Shown here piece after piece: positions 8,082 to 17,340 of a DNA stretch of 46,776 nt (position 1 is its first letter; the number at the start of each line of letters is the position of its first letter). The stretch spans positions 1 through 46,776 of the forward strand of contig CANRHK010000002.1 of NCBI GenBank assembly GCA_947630395.1, in the 5' to 3' direction. A program made the position numbers and the translations under genes. This DNA is from an uncultured Oscillospiraceae bacterium. Lineage in GTDB: Bacteria; Bacillota; Clostridia; Oscillospirales; Oscillospiraceae. The notes below the pieces were generated by a model. The model was not told where the DNA came from and did not search any database. It saw only the letters and a program-made list of their open reading frames with translations.

Positions 8082-8311
8082 CCAAGAAACGCTTCGTGGA
8101 GTTCTACCTAAAGGCCATGCTGCAGGCGGCCATAAAAGGCCGGGCCACCCACCTGGTGTGCACCTACACCATGCACGGGCATATCGAGATGGTGCGGGTG
8201 GAGCTGAGCCGCCCCGACGGCGAATCCGTCCGCGAGTTTCCGGTGACGGATTTGTCCCTGCTGGATACCGCCACGGCGGTTATCAGCCACGTGAGGGAGG
8301 CGGTAAGGTGA
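8078..8311 (+). CDS. Phage protein, unknown function
   Basis: ATGA overlap upstream and GTGA overlap downstream. Confidence 0.6.
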   Translation: MTKKRFVEFYLKAMLQAAIKGRATHLVCTYTMHGHIEMVRVELSRPDGESVREFPVTDLSLLDTATAVISHVREAVR

Positions 8312-10293
8312 TTGTAGGGATTGACGTGGAGACCTACTCCAGCGTCGATATCAAAAAAGCCGGCTCCCGGCCCTACACGGAGGCCCCGGACTTCACCATC
8401 CTGCTGATCTCCTACAAGGTGGACGACCAGCCCACAAAGATTATAGACCTGACCGCCAGCAGGGAGCCGGAACACTACGGCTCCCTGCTCCCGGCGGTCA
8501 AGTCGGACCTGCCCGCCGGGGACCTGGACGAGTTCTTGGCCCTGCTCACCGACCCCGCCGTCCTCAAGACAGCGTACAATGCGGCGTTTGAGAGGACGTG
8601 CCTGGCCCGGTACTTTGGCCGCTCCATGCCCCCGGAGCAGTGGTGCTGCACGATGGTGCTGGCGGCCACGATGGGGCTCCCCGGCACCTTGGAACAGGTC
8701 GGGGCCGCCCTGGGGCTGGAACAGCAGAAGATGAAAGAGGGCAAGGCGCTGATCGCCTACTTTTGCAAGCCCGCGAAGGACGGCACCCGGCACTTCCCCC
8801 AGGACGCCCCGGACCGGTGGGAAACCTTCCGCCGGTACAACGTCCGGGACGTGGACGTGGAAACGACCATCCGGGATCTGTTGGCCCGGTTCCCCCGGCC
8901 ACAGGTAGAGCAGGACGCCTGGGTGCTGGACCAGCGTATCAATGACCGGGGCGTGGCCCTGGACCCCGTGCTGGTAAAAAACGCCCTGGAGCTGGACCGG
9001 CTATACTCCGGGCGGCTGCTGGCGGAGGCCAAGAAGCTGACCGGCTTATCCAACCCCAACAGCACCGCCCAGCTCTCCCACTGGCTGGAGGTGCGTGGCC
9101 TGGAGGTGGAGAGCCTGGACAAGAAGGCCGTGCCGGAGCTACTCGCCGCCGCCCCCGACGAAACCACCCGCCAGGTGCTGCGCCTACGCCAAGAGCTGGG
9201 CAAGACCTCCAACAAAAAATTTGAGGCCATGGACCGGGGGCTCTGCAAGGACGGGAGGGTCCATAACCTCCTGCAATTTTTCGGAGCACCGAGGACGGGC
9301 AGGTGGGCCGGGCGGCTGGTCCAGGTCCAGAACCTTCCCCAAAACAAGCTGCCGGACCTGGCCACCGCCCGGGAGCTGGTCCGCAACCGGGAGTTTGACC
9401 TGCTGGAGCTGGCCTTCGGCTCCCCGTCCTTCGTCCTCTCCCAGCTGATCCGCACGGCCTTTGTCCCATCGGAGGGCTGCCGGTTCATCGTCTGCGACTA
9501 TTCGGCCATCGAGGCCCGGATGCTGGCGTGGCTGGCCGACGAGGAATGGGTGCTGAACGTGTTCCGGGGCGACGGCCTGATCTACGAGGCCACCGCCTCC
9601 ATGATGTTCCACATCCCGAAGGACGAGATCAAGAAGGGCGGCCCCCACGCCGATTTACGCCCGAAAGGCAAGGTCGCCACCCTCGCCTGCGGCTACCAGG
9701 GCGGCCCCAATGCGCTGGTGGCGATGGGTGCCCTGCAAAGCGGCATCCCGGAGGACGAGCTGCCGGGCATCGTGAAGCGGTGGCGGGAAGCCAATTCCTC
9801 CATCGTGGCCTACTGGAGCGAGGTGGAGGATGCCGCGATCCGGGCCCTGCGGGGAACCCCCTCCACCCTGGCCCACGGGGTGCGGTTCAGCTGCGAGGAC
9901 GGATATTTATTCATCACCTTACCGTCCGGGCGGCGGTTGGCCTACTACCAGCCGGAGCTGCGGAGGGACCCGAATTTTGACAAGATGGGGCTCACCTACA
10001 TGGGCACCGATACCGGAAAGAAATTCACCCGCCAGAAAACCTACGGCGGGAAGCTGACCGAGAACATCACGCAAGCCGCCGCTCGGGATTGCCTGCGGGA
10101 CGCCATGCTGGCCCTGGAGGCCGCCGGGTACCGGGTCGTGATGCACGTCCACGACGAGGTCATCCTTGATACCCCACGGGGGACCGGCTCTCTGGAAGAG
10201 GTGCGGGAAATCATGAGCCGCCCGCTTTCCTGGGCCCCTGGCCTGCCCCTCAATGCGGCGGGCTTCGAGAGCGACTTCTACATGAAGGACTAA
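8308..10293 (+). CDS. Phage family-A DNA polymerase (exonuclease + polymerase)
   Basis: GTG start IVGIDVETYSSVDI (Exo I), CDYSAIEARMLAWLA, MHVHDEVILDTP; track ORF extends too far 5'. Confidence 0.92.
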   Translation: MIVGIDVETYSSVDIKKAGSRPYTEAPDFTILLISYKVDDQPTKIIDLTASREPEHYGSLLPAVKSDLPAGDLDEFLALLTDPAVLKTAYNAAFERTCLARYFGRSMPPEQWCCTMVLAATMGLPGTLEQVGAALGLEQQKMKEGKALIAYFCKPAKDGTRHFPQDAPDRWETFRRYNVRDVDVETTIRDLLARFPRPQVEQDAWVLDQRINDRGVALDPVLVKNALELDRLYSGRLLAEAKKLTGLSNPNSTAQLSHWLEVRGLEVESLDKKAVPELLAAAPDETTRQVLRLRQELGKTSNKKFEAMDRGLCKDGRVHNLLQFFGAPRTGRWAGRLVQVQNLPQNKLPDLATARELVRNREFDLLELAFGSPSFVLSQLIRTAFVPSEGCRFIVCDYSAIEARMLAWLADEEWVLNVFRGDGLIYEATASMMFHIPKDEIKKGGPHADLRPKGKVATLACGYQGGPNALVAMGALQSGIPEDELPGIVKRWREANSSIVAYWSEVEDAAIRALRGTPSTLAHGVRFSCEDGYLFITLPSGRRLAYYQPELRRDPNFDKMGLTYMGTDTGKKFTRQKTYGGKLTENITQAAARDCLRDAMLALEAAGYRVVMHVHDEVILDTPRGTGSLEEVREIMSRPLSWAPGLPLNAAGFESDFYMKD

Positions 10294-10306
10294 GGGAGGG
10301 AGTGCT

Positions 10307-12706
10307 GTGCCTAATCTCAACTATGACGGGGATCTCCAAATCACCACGTTTTCCTCGCGGCTGGCGAAGGTCGGCAGGGGCCAGGTCGTGGCCTGGTCCA
10401 CCTTCCTGGACACCATCCTCACCACGACCAAGACCAAGGAAACCCTGCAGGAATACGTCCGGCTCGGGAAAGACGAACAGGACCGCATCAAGGACGTGGG
10501 GGCCTACGTCGGAGGCCGGCTCCGGCAGGGCCGCCGGAAGATCGAGAACCTGGAGAACCGCACCCTGCTCACCCTGGACGCCGACTTCGCCCGGCCCGAT
10601 CTCCTGGACTGCTTCGACCTGGCCTATGGGAACGCCGCGGCGGTGTACCCCACCCACAAGAGCACCCCGGAGAAGCCCCGCCTGCGGCTCGTGATACCGC
10701 TGGCCCGGCCCATCACCGCCGAGGAATACCAGGCCGTGAGCCGGTGGGTGGCCCATGAGTTGGGCATGGAACAGTTTGACCCTACCACCTTCCAGCCCAC
10801 CCGCATCATGTACTACCCCAGCACCCCGAGGGACGGGGACTTCTCCCCGGCCTACCTGGACAACCCGTGGATGGACCCCGACGACATCCTGGGCCAGTAC
10901 CCCGACTGGCGGGACACGTCCTACTGGCCGATGCCGCCGCAGTTCGAGGAAAGCCGGAAGCGGGAGGCCAAGAAGCAGGGCAACCCCCTGGAGAAGCCGG
11001 GCATTGTGGGGGCCTTCTGCCGGTGCTACGACGTTGACACGGCCATAGAAAAGTTCCTGCCGGGTGTATATACCCCCTGCGCCATGCAGGGCCGTTACAC
11101 CTACGCCAAGGGCTCCACGTCGGCTGGATTGGTCCTCTACGACGGCGGGGTATTCGCCTACTCCAACCACAGCACGGACCCGGCGGGCGGGCGACTCTGT
11201 AACGCTTTCGACCTGGTCCGCATCCACCTGTTCGGGGCCCAGGACGAGGACGCCCAGCCGGACACCCCCATGAGCCGCCGCCCCTCTTTCCTCGCCATGC
11301 AGGACCTGGCGGCGGGGGATACGGAGGTCAAGCGGCTGCTGAACCGGGAGCGGCTGGACCGGGCCAAGGCCGACTTCGACGCACCCATGGAACCGGACGA
11401 CGAAAACTGGGCCGACGCCCTGGAGGTGGACCGGAAGGGGAAGGTCCTCTCCACCATCGACAACGCCTATATCATCATCTGCCACGATCCCTTGTTGAAG
11501 GGGGCGGTGGCCTACAACGATCTGAAGGTGCGCCCGGTGGCCCTGCGGGATCTCCCGTGGCGTCCGGTAGAGGACACGGTCAACGGCAGCACCTGGAACG
11601 ACTCAGACGACAGCGCCCTCCGCCGGTACCTGGAGAAATACTACAAGCTGACCGGCAAAGAGAAAATCATGGACGGCATGATGACCGCCGCCAAGGACCA
11701 CGCCATTCACCCCATCCGGGCCTACCTGGGCCGCCTGGAGTGGGACGGGGAGCCCCGGCTGGATACCCTGCTCGTTGACTACCTGGGGGCCGAGGACACG
11801 CCCTACGTCCGGGCCGTGACCCGGAAAACTTTTGTGGCGGCGGTGGCCCGTATCCTGGACCCCGGCTGCAAGTTCGACTATGTGCTGACCCTCTCCGGGC
11901 CCCAGGGCCGAGGAAAGAGCACCCTGGTGGCGAAGATGTCCAACGGCTGGTACACCGACAGCTTGGCCGGGATCGGCACCAAGGAAGCCTACGAGGGAAT
12001 CCAGGGCTACTGGCTGGTGGAGCTGGGGGAGCTGGCCGCCATGCGGAAGATAGAGATCGAAACCATCAAGAATTTTATCTCCAAGCAGGTGGACAGCTAC
12101 CGGGCCGCCTATGGCCGCCGGGTGGAGGACCACCCCCGACAGTGTATCTTCATCGGCACCACCAACTCCACGGCCTTCCTCCGGGACGACACGGGCAATC
12201 GCCGGTTCTGGCCGGTCCGCTTGGGCGAGGCCGCCCCGCCCCGGACGGTGTGGCGTGACCTCACCCAGCCCGTCATTGACCAGCTGTGGGCGGAGGCCGC
12301 CGCCCGGTACCAGGACGGCGAAAAGCTGACCCTGTCGCCGGAGCTGGCCGCCAGGGCCCTGGAACAGCAGCAGGAATTTACCGAGGACGACCCCCGGCGG
12401 GGGCTGGTGGAAAACTACCTGGACGTGCTGCTCCCCGCCGATTGGGAGAGTATGGACATCCCCCGGCGGCAGGGGTGGTTCACCGAGGACCCGGATATGC
12501 GGGCCATCGGCACCCAGCGGCGGGACTACGTCAGCGCCGTGGAGGTGTGGGCCGAGTGCTTCGGCGCTGATCCGCGCCGCCTGTCCCGGCAGGACCGGGG
12601 GGACGTCAACACCATTCTGCGGCAGCTTTCCGGCTGGGTAGAGGAACCGGGGCGGCAACGGTGCGGCGTCTACGGCAAGCAGACCCGCTTCCGGCGTGTC
12701 CCTTAA
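10307..12706 (+). CDS. VapE-like primase/helicase
   Basis: LTLSGPQGRGKSTLVAKMSNGWYTDSL (Walker A), YWLVELGELAAMRKIEIETIKNFISKQVDSYRAAYGRR, FIGTTNSTAFLRDDTGNRRFWPV. Confidence 0.92.
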   Translation: MPNLNYDGDLQITTFSSRLAKVGRGQVVAWSTFLDTILTTTKTKETLQEYVRLGKDEQDRIKDVGAYVGGRLRQGRRKIENLENRTLLTLDADFARPDLLDCFDLAYGNAAAVYPTHKSTPEKPRLRLVIPLARPITAEEYQAVSRWVAHELGMEQFDPTTFQPTRIMYYPSTPRDGDFSPAYLDNPWMDPDDILGQYPDWRDTSYWPMPPQFEESRKREAKKQGNPLEKPGIVGAFCRCYDVDTAIEKFLPGVYTPCAMQGRYTYAKGSTSAGLVLYDGGVFAYSNHSTDPAGGRLCNAFDLVRIHLFGAQDEDAQPDTPMSRRPSFLAMQDLAAGDTEVKRLLNRERLDRAKADFDAPMEPDDENWADALEVDRKGKVLSTIDNAYIIICHDPLLKGAVAYNDLKVRPVALRDLPWRPVEDTVNGSTWNDSDDSALRRYLEKYYKLTGKEKIMDGMMTAAKDHAIHPIRAYLGRLEWDGEPRLDTLLVDYLGAEDTPYVRAVTRKTFVAAVARILDPGCKFDYVLTLSGPQGRGKSTLVAKMSNGWYTDSLAGIGTKEAYEGIQGYWLVELGELAAMRKIEIETIKNFISKQVDSYRAAYGRRVEDHPRQCIFIGTTNSTAFLRDDTGNRRFWPVRLGEAAPPRTVWRDLTQPVIDQLWAEAAARYQDGEKLTLSPELAARALEQQQEFTEDDPRRGLVENYLDVLLPADWESMDIPRRQGWFTEDPDMRAIGTQRRDYVSAVEVWAECFGADPRRLSRQDRGDVNTILRQLSGWVEEPGRQRCGVYGKQTRFRRVP

Positions 12707-12957
12707 CCGGTAGGGACAGAGAGGGACAAGAGGGACAAACTTCGGGGCCCCTGTCCCTCTTGTCCCCGACGTGTCCCACATTAGAGGGACGGGGAAAACC
12801 CTGTAATTTCAACGGCTGGGCGGTGCTTGTCCCTCTTGTCCCTTATTTTTATTAAGACCTAAACGAATTAAAGAGATTAAGCGGGCAGGCGCACGCCTAA
12901 CGCGCCTAATGCGCGACGCCTATATACGCGCATGGGAAATGTGGGACACGGGGGACA
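12697..12957. repeat. GGGACA/TGTCCC hexamer cluster flanking AT-rich segment, putative replication origin
   Basis: Copies at 12697, 12713, 12723, 12732, 12752, 12761, 12772, 12828, 12837, 12943, 12952; four pairs at exact 9-bp spacing; AT-rich 12841-12881. Confidence 0.7.
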
Positions 12958-12996
12958 GACCCCAAAATCCCAAACGCTTGGCAATTTGGAGGACCT

Positions 12997-13287
12997 ATGG
13001 AAAAGACGGTTGAAGCATACCTTCGGCGGCGGATAAAAGAAGCCGGAGGCGTAGCCTTGAAATTGGTGTGCCCTGGGTGGACCGGGGTACCGGACCGGCT
13101 CATACTCATGCCGGGGGCGAGGGCCTACTTTGCGGAAACAAAGGACCTCGGGAAAAAGCCCCGGCCCCGGCAAGCGTATGTGCATGGTGTGATTCGACGG
13201 CTGGGCTTCCGGGTGTACGTCCCGGACAGCAAGCAGGCCGTGGACGATATGGTGACGGCCATATCTGGAGAGGGGGGCCCTGGATGA
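12997..13287 (+). CDS. VRR-NUC domain nuclease
   Basis: MEKTVEAYLRRRIKEAGGVALKLVCPGWTGVPDRLILMPGARAYFAETKDLGKKPRPRQ. Confidence 0.9.
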   Translation: MEKTVEAYLRRRIKEAGGVALKLVCPGWTGVPDRLILMPGARAYFAETKDLGKKPRPRQAYVHGVIRRLGFRVYVPDSKQAVDDMVTAISGEGGPG

Positions 13288-14654
13288 AGTACACACCCCA
13301 CGATTACCAGACGTACTGCATCGACTACCTGTTGACGCACCCGGCGGCTGGCCTGTTTTTGAAGCCTGGTATGGGCAAAACGTCCGTGTCGCTGACGGCG
13401 GCGGAGGCGCTTCTGTTTGACCGCTTCGAGGTGTCGAAGGTCCTGGTCATCGCCCCGCTGCGTGTGGCCGAGGATACCTGGAGCCGGGAAAGCGAAAAGT
13501 GGGACCACCTCCGGCACCTGCGGATCAGCAAGGTCCTGGGTTCCCGGCAGGAACGGCTGGCCGCCCTAAAGGCCGAGGCCGACGTCTATGTCATAAACCG
13601 GGAGAACACGGCCTGGCTGGTGGACCTCTACGGTCCGAAGTGGCCCTTTGACCTGGTCATTGTGGACGAGCTTTCCAGCTTCCGCAACCCCAGCGCCCGG
13701 CGCTTTCGAGCTCTGCGAAAAGTGCGGCCCCTGGTGCGGTACCTGTGGGGGCTGACCGGCACACCCCGGCCCCGGAGCCTGTTGGACCTGTGGGCCCAGG
13801 TGTACCTACTGGACCGGGGGGAGCGGTTGGGAAAGACCTTCACCTCCTACCGGAACCAATACTTCACCCCTGGCCGCCGGAATGGCCCGGTAATCTACGA
13901 TTGGGCACCGAGGCCGGGGGCCGAGGCGGAGGTCTACCGGAAGATCTCCGATATCTGTATCAGCCTGGAAACCGAGGGCAACGTGCCGATGCCGAAGCTG
14001 GTCCAGACGGTGCGGCCCGTGGTGCTGTCCCCGGCGGCACGGGCTCTGTATGACTCCATGGAGAAGGAGGCCCTCCTGGAGCTGGCTGGTAGTACCATCG
14101 ACGCCGGGAGTGCGGCGGCGGTCACCGGGAAGCTGTTACAGATCGCGGGGGGTGCCGTCTACGACGAGAGTCACGTCGCCCACGCACTCCACACCGACAA
14201 GCTGGACGTGTTGGAGGATGTGCTGGCCGAGGCCGACGGGGAGCCGGTGCTGGTGGCCTACCGGTACCAGCACGAAAGGGACCGCATCATGGCCCGGTTC
14301 CCCCAGGCGGTCCAGCTGAAGGACAGTGAAACCATAGCTGCCTGGAACCGGGGCGACATCCCCCTGCTGCTGGCCCACCCCGCCGGAGCCGGCCATGGGC
14401 TGAACCTCCAGGACGGCGGGCACATCATCGTGTGGTTCGGGCCGATATACGACCTGGAGCTGTGGGAGCAGTTCATTGACCGGCTGCACCGGCAGGGGCA
14501 GCGGTCGGCCACCACCAGCGTTATCGTGCTGGTGGCCGAGGGGACCGTGGAGCTGGATGCCATGCAATCCCTGGACGCGAAAGAGGACGGGCAAGCGTCC
14601 ATGATGCGGGCTATCCGGGCCAGGATTAAAAAGTTGAGGGAGGGGACGGTATGA
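13284..14654 (+). CDS. SNF2-family DEAD-like helicase
   Basis: MKYTPHDYQTYCIDYLL, LKPGMGKTSVSLTA, VIVDELSSFRNPSARRF, GLTGTPRPRSLLDLWAQ, IDRLHRQGQ. Confidence 0.92.
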   Translation: MKYTPHDYQTYCIDYLLTHPAAGLFLKPGMGKTSVSLTAAEALLFDRFEVSKVLVIAPLRVAEDTWSRESEKWDHLRHLRISKVLGSRQERLAALKAEADVYVINRENTAWLVDLYGPKWPFDLVIVDELSSFRNPSARRFRALRKVRPLVRYLWGLTGTPRPRSLLDLWAQVYLLDRGERLGKTFTSYRNQYFTPGRRNGPVIYDWAPRPGAEAEVYRKISDICISLETEGNVPMPKLVQTVRPVVLSPAARALYDSMEKEALLELAGSTIDAGSAAAVTGKLLQIAGGAVYDESHVAHALHTDKLDVLEDVLAEADGEPVLVAYRYQHERDRIMARFPQAVQLKDSETIAAWNRGDIPLLLAHPAGAGHGLNLQDGGHIIVWFGPIYDLELWEQFIDRLHRQGQRSATTSVIVLVAEGTVELDAMQSLDAKEDGQASMMRAIRARIKKLREGTV

Positions 14655-15001
14655 GCAATCCAAGCGTTGTTTTGAGCAAGGACACCATCTTTGTGGACGA
14701 GCTTATCCGGGAAAACGCCCGGCTGGTAATCCAGCACGAGGCGGACCAGCAGCTGATACGGGATCTCCGGGAGCGGGCCAGCAGTGAGGAATTGGAGCAG
14801 CGGCTGGCGGAAGCTCTCATGACCTGCGACGTCGCCAAGGTTGAAGCCAACCAGGCGGCGGCCAAGCTGCAAAAGGCCGTGAGCGCCCTTCACGGTGTCA
14901 TGGCCGGGGCGGACCCTTGCAAGGTGTGTCTGAAGAAGTGCCGGATGGGGGATTCGTGCGTACCCCAGTGGGTCGGGCTTGAGCCCGGAGGTGGAGAATG
15001 A
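14651..15001 (+). CDS. Phage protein, unknown function
   Basis: ATGA overlap with helicase; helical central region. Confidence 0.65.
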   Translation: MSNPSVVLSKDTIFVDELIRENARLVIQHEADQQLIRDLRERASSEELEQRLAEALMTCDVAKVEANQAAAKLQKAVSALHGVMAGADPCKVCLKKCRMGDSCVPQWVGLEPGGGE

Positions 15002-15438
15002 ATTGGAAACGCGAGGCAATCGAGAAGCTGAAAAACTACGAGGCCCACCGGGAAGCCCTGGTGTGCATCCCCAAGGAGATCAAGCGGCTGGAGCTGGCCT
15101 ATACCGGCATCCGCGGGGCGGCCACCGACGGCACCCCCGTTTCCGGGGGCACCAGCACACGGGAGGACATGATGCTGACCAACATCGTCCACCGGGACGA
15201 GTTGAAGCGGCGGCTGAAAGAGGCCAAGCTGTGGATCTCCCAGGTTGACGGGGCCCTGGGGGTCCTGGACGACGAAGAACGCCGGGTGCTGGACCGGTTC
15301 TACATCCACCGGGCAAAGGGGAACGTGGACCTGCTGTGTGAAGAATTGGGCCTTGAAAAGACCGCCGTCTATGACCGGCGGGAAAAGGCCCTGTGGCACT
15401 TCACCGTCGCCCTTTATGGGGCCACGGAAACCGAGTAA
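14998..15438 (+). CDS. Late transcription regulator-like protein (sigma-70 region 4 / ArpU-type)
   Basis: Coiled N-terminus plus LDDEERRVLDRFYIHRAKGNVDLLCEELGLEKTAVYDRREKALWHFTVALYG; sits at the early/late boundary. Confidence 0.75.
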   Translation: MNWKREAIEKLKNYEAHREALVCIPKEIKRLELAYTGIRGAATDGTPVSGGTSTREDMMLTNIVHRDELKRRLKEAKLWISQVDGALGVLDDEERRVLDRFYIHRAKGNVDLLCEELGLEKTAVYDRREKALWHFTVALYGATETE

Positions 15439-15460
15439 AAAGAGCGGAAAAAAACCGGGC

Positions 15461-15493
15461 GATTTTTTGGAAACAAGGTGGTACACTGGTACC
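15461..15493 (+). promoter_or_regulatory. Candidate late promoter
   Basis: TTTTTTGGAAACAAGGTGGTACACTGGTACC, TACACT -10-like at 15482 and GGTAC-ACTG-GTACC inverted repeat, just after the late-regulator gene. Confidence 0.45.
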
Positions 15494-15510
15494 GTGTAAA
15501 ATCCTGACAA

Positions 15511-15549
15511 GCCAGGCGGCCACCCCTCGCGGGTGGTCGCCATTCTTTT
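15511..15549 (+). terminator. Terminator-like hairpin before late genes
   Basis: GGCGGCCACCC-CTCGC-GGGTGGTCGCC followed by ATTCTTTT. Confidence 0.6.
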
Positions 15550-15664
15550 GGAAGGGAGGCTTTTCCGGCCCCGCGTTTCTCCTTTGCGTGGGGCTGTGGT
15601 CCGGGCTGGCGGTGGTCGCCAACATCGGCAGCGGCGGACACATCACGAAAAGGAGCAGCGAAAC

Positions 15665-16204
15665 ATGGACCTGCAGTTAGTGACCATGAAGCTGTCGGAT
15701 ATTCACCCCTATGAGCGAAACCCCCGGCGGAATGACCCGGCGGTGGCCGCTGTGGTGGAGAGCATCCGGCAGTGTTCGTACATCGCCCCCATCGTCGTGG
15801 ATGAAAACGGCGTGATCCTTGCCGGGCACACCCGGTATAGGGCGATGAAGAAGCTGAAGCGGAAAGAGGCCGAGGTCATCGTAAAGGCCGGGCTCACCGA
15901 GGACCAGAAGCGGAAATACCGCCTGCTGGACAACAAGACCGGCGAGCTGGCCGAGTGGGACCTGGATCTCCTGGCCGACGAGCTGGAAGGGCTGGACTTC
16001 GGGGACCTTGACCTGGACTGGGGCCTTGGTACCGACGAGGACGAGGGGGACCAGGGCGAGAAGCCCGGCAACTTCTCCAAGTCCGAGTTTGAGTACACCC
16101 AGCAGTATGGGGTGACCGTTATCCTGGCAAACGAAGCGGAACAGGAAGCCTGCTATAACAAGCTGCGCGGAATGGGCTATGAGTGCCGGGTGGTGACCGT
16201 ATGA
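15665..16204 (+). CDS. ParB/Srx-domain phage protein
   Basis: MKLSDIHPYERNPRRNDPAVAAVVESIRQCSYIAPIVVDENGVILAGHTRYRAMKKL. Confidence 0.9.
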   Translation: MDLQLVTMKLSDIHPYERNPRRNDPAVAAVVESIRQCSYIAPIVVDENGVILAGHTRYRAMKKLKRKEAEVIVKAGLTEDQKRKYRLLDNKTGELAEWDLDLLADELEGLDFGDLDLDWGLGTDEDEGDQGEKPGNFSKSEFEYTQQYGVTVILANEAEQEACYNKLRGMGYECRVVTV

Positions 16205-17340
16205 CCAGGATCGAGGTGCACAACCGTGTCAGCGACTTCGACAGCTACCGGGCGGCACGGGTCAAGAGCCTATTCAATGCGGAGAACGGCTGCAACTTCG
16301 ATTTAGAGCTGGACGCCGATCTCTCCGGGAGCTGGAGCATCGGTGTGGTGGTCGGGCCGTCTGGATCGGGCAAGACCTCCATCGGGCGTATCATCTTCGG
16401 GGAGGATAAAATCTACGACTACACGGAGGGCTGGGCCCCCGACAAGCCGGTTATAGATTGCATCGCCCCGGATGGGGACTTCAACGAAGTGACCGGGGCC
16501 CTGGCAAATGTGGGCCTTGGGTCCGTCCCTTCCTGGCTGCGGCCTTTCCGGGTGCTGTCGAACGGGGAGCAGTTCCGTGTGGGCCTGGCCCGCATCATCT
16601 GCGAGAAGCCCCAGGAGATCGTCATTGACGAGTTCACCTCCGTGGTGGACCGGCAGATCGCACGGATAGGGTCCCAGGCATTCCAGAAGGCGTGGCGGCG
16701 GGGAAACCCAGGTGGGAAGGTGGTGTTACTCACACCCCACTACGATATCCTGGACTGGATACAGCCGGATTGGGTCATCGACACCAAGACGAGGACCTTT
16801 GAACGTGGGGTTCCCCGGCAGCGGCCAACGATTGAGCTTGAAATATGGAAGGTCAACCAAAGTTACTGGAAGTATTTTAAGCCGCATTATTATTTAGACC
16901 TCCCCATGCCGGTGGCTGGGGAGTATTTCATTGGAACCGTAGACGGAGAGCTGGCCTGTCACATGGCCGTCGCCCCGCGCTTCGAGGTACAAGGCTACCG
17001 GGGGACCCGCTTGGTGACTATGCCAGAGTGGCAAGGGGCGGGTGTTGGTATGCGGTTCCTAAATTGGGTGGCGGAGTATCACAAACAGGGCAAGGGCCGC
17101 GGAGGCCACAAATACCCCTTGTACTTCCACACCAGCCACCCGCAGATGTGCGCCGCCCTGCGGCGGAGCCCTAAATGGACACAGTGTTCCGCCGTTCTGT
17201 ACGGTGGGAACAAGGCCAAGTCCGCCAGCTCTATATGCGCCTCCCGCACGAAGCGAGGACAACACGGTATCGGGTCCGGCTATGGTGGCCACTTCCGAGC
17301 CGTCCAGGGCTTCAAGTATATCGGGGAGGTGCAGCCATGA
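16201..17340 (+). CDS. ABC-type ATPase fused to GNAT acetyltransferase domain (COG2401-like)
   Basis: Walker A GPSGSGKTS, signature LSNGEQFRVGLARI, Walker B EIVIDEF, H-loop LLTPHYD; C-terminal RLVTMPEWQGAGVGMRFLNWVAEYH and TSHPQMCAALRRSPKW. Real start MTRIEVHN at 16201 (ATGA overlap). Confidence 0.88.
   Translation: MTRIEVHNRVSDFDSYRAARVKSLFNAENGCNFDLELDADLSGSWSIGVVVGPSGSGKTSIGRIIFGEDKIYDYTEGWAPDKPVIDCIAPDGDFNEVTGALANVGLGSVPSWLRPFRVLSNGEQFRVGLARIICEKPQEIVIDEFTSVVDRQIARIGSQAFQKAWRRGNPGGKVVLLTPHYDILDWIQPDWVIDTKTRTFERGVPRQRPTIELEIWKVNQSYWKYFKPHYYLDLPMPVAGEYFIGTVDGELACHMAVAPRFEVQGYRGTRLVTMPEWQGAGVGMRFLNWVAEYHKQGKGRGGHKYPLYFHTSHPQMCAALRRSPKWTQCSAVLYGGNKAKSASSICASRTKRGQHGIGSGYGGHFRAVQGFKYIGEVQP

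Noticed and set aside
12697-12957. Rho-independent terminator of the VapE-like gene
   Set aside because: GGGACAAGAGGGACA/TGTCCCTCTTGTCCC can pair, but the copy number, 9-bp spacing and flanking of an AT-rich segment fit iterons better; a terminator role for part of it is not excluded.
16201-17340. ABC transporter ATPase
   Set aside because: No membrane permease partner, phage late-operon context and C-terminal GNAT fusion argue for a soluble enzyme.
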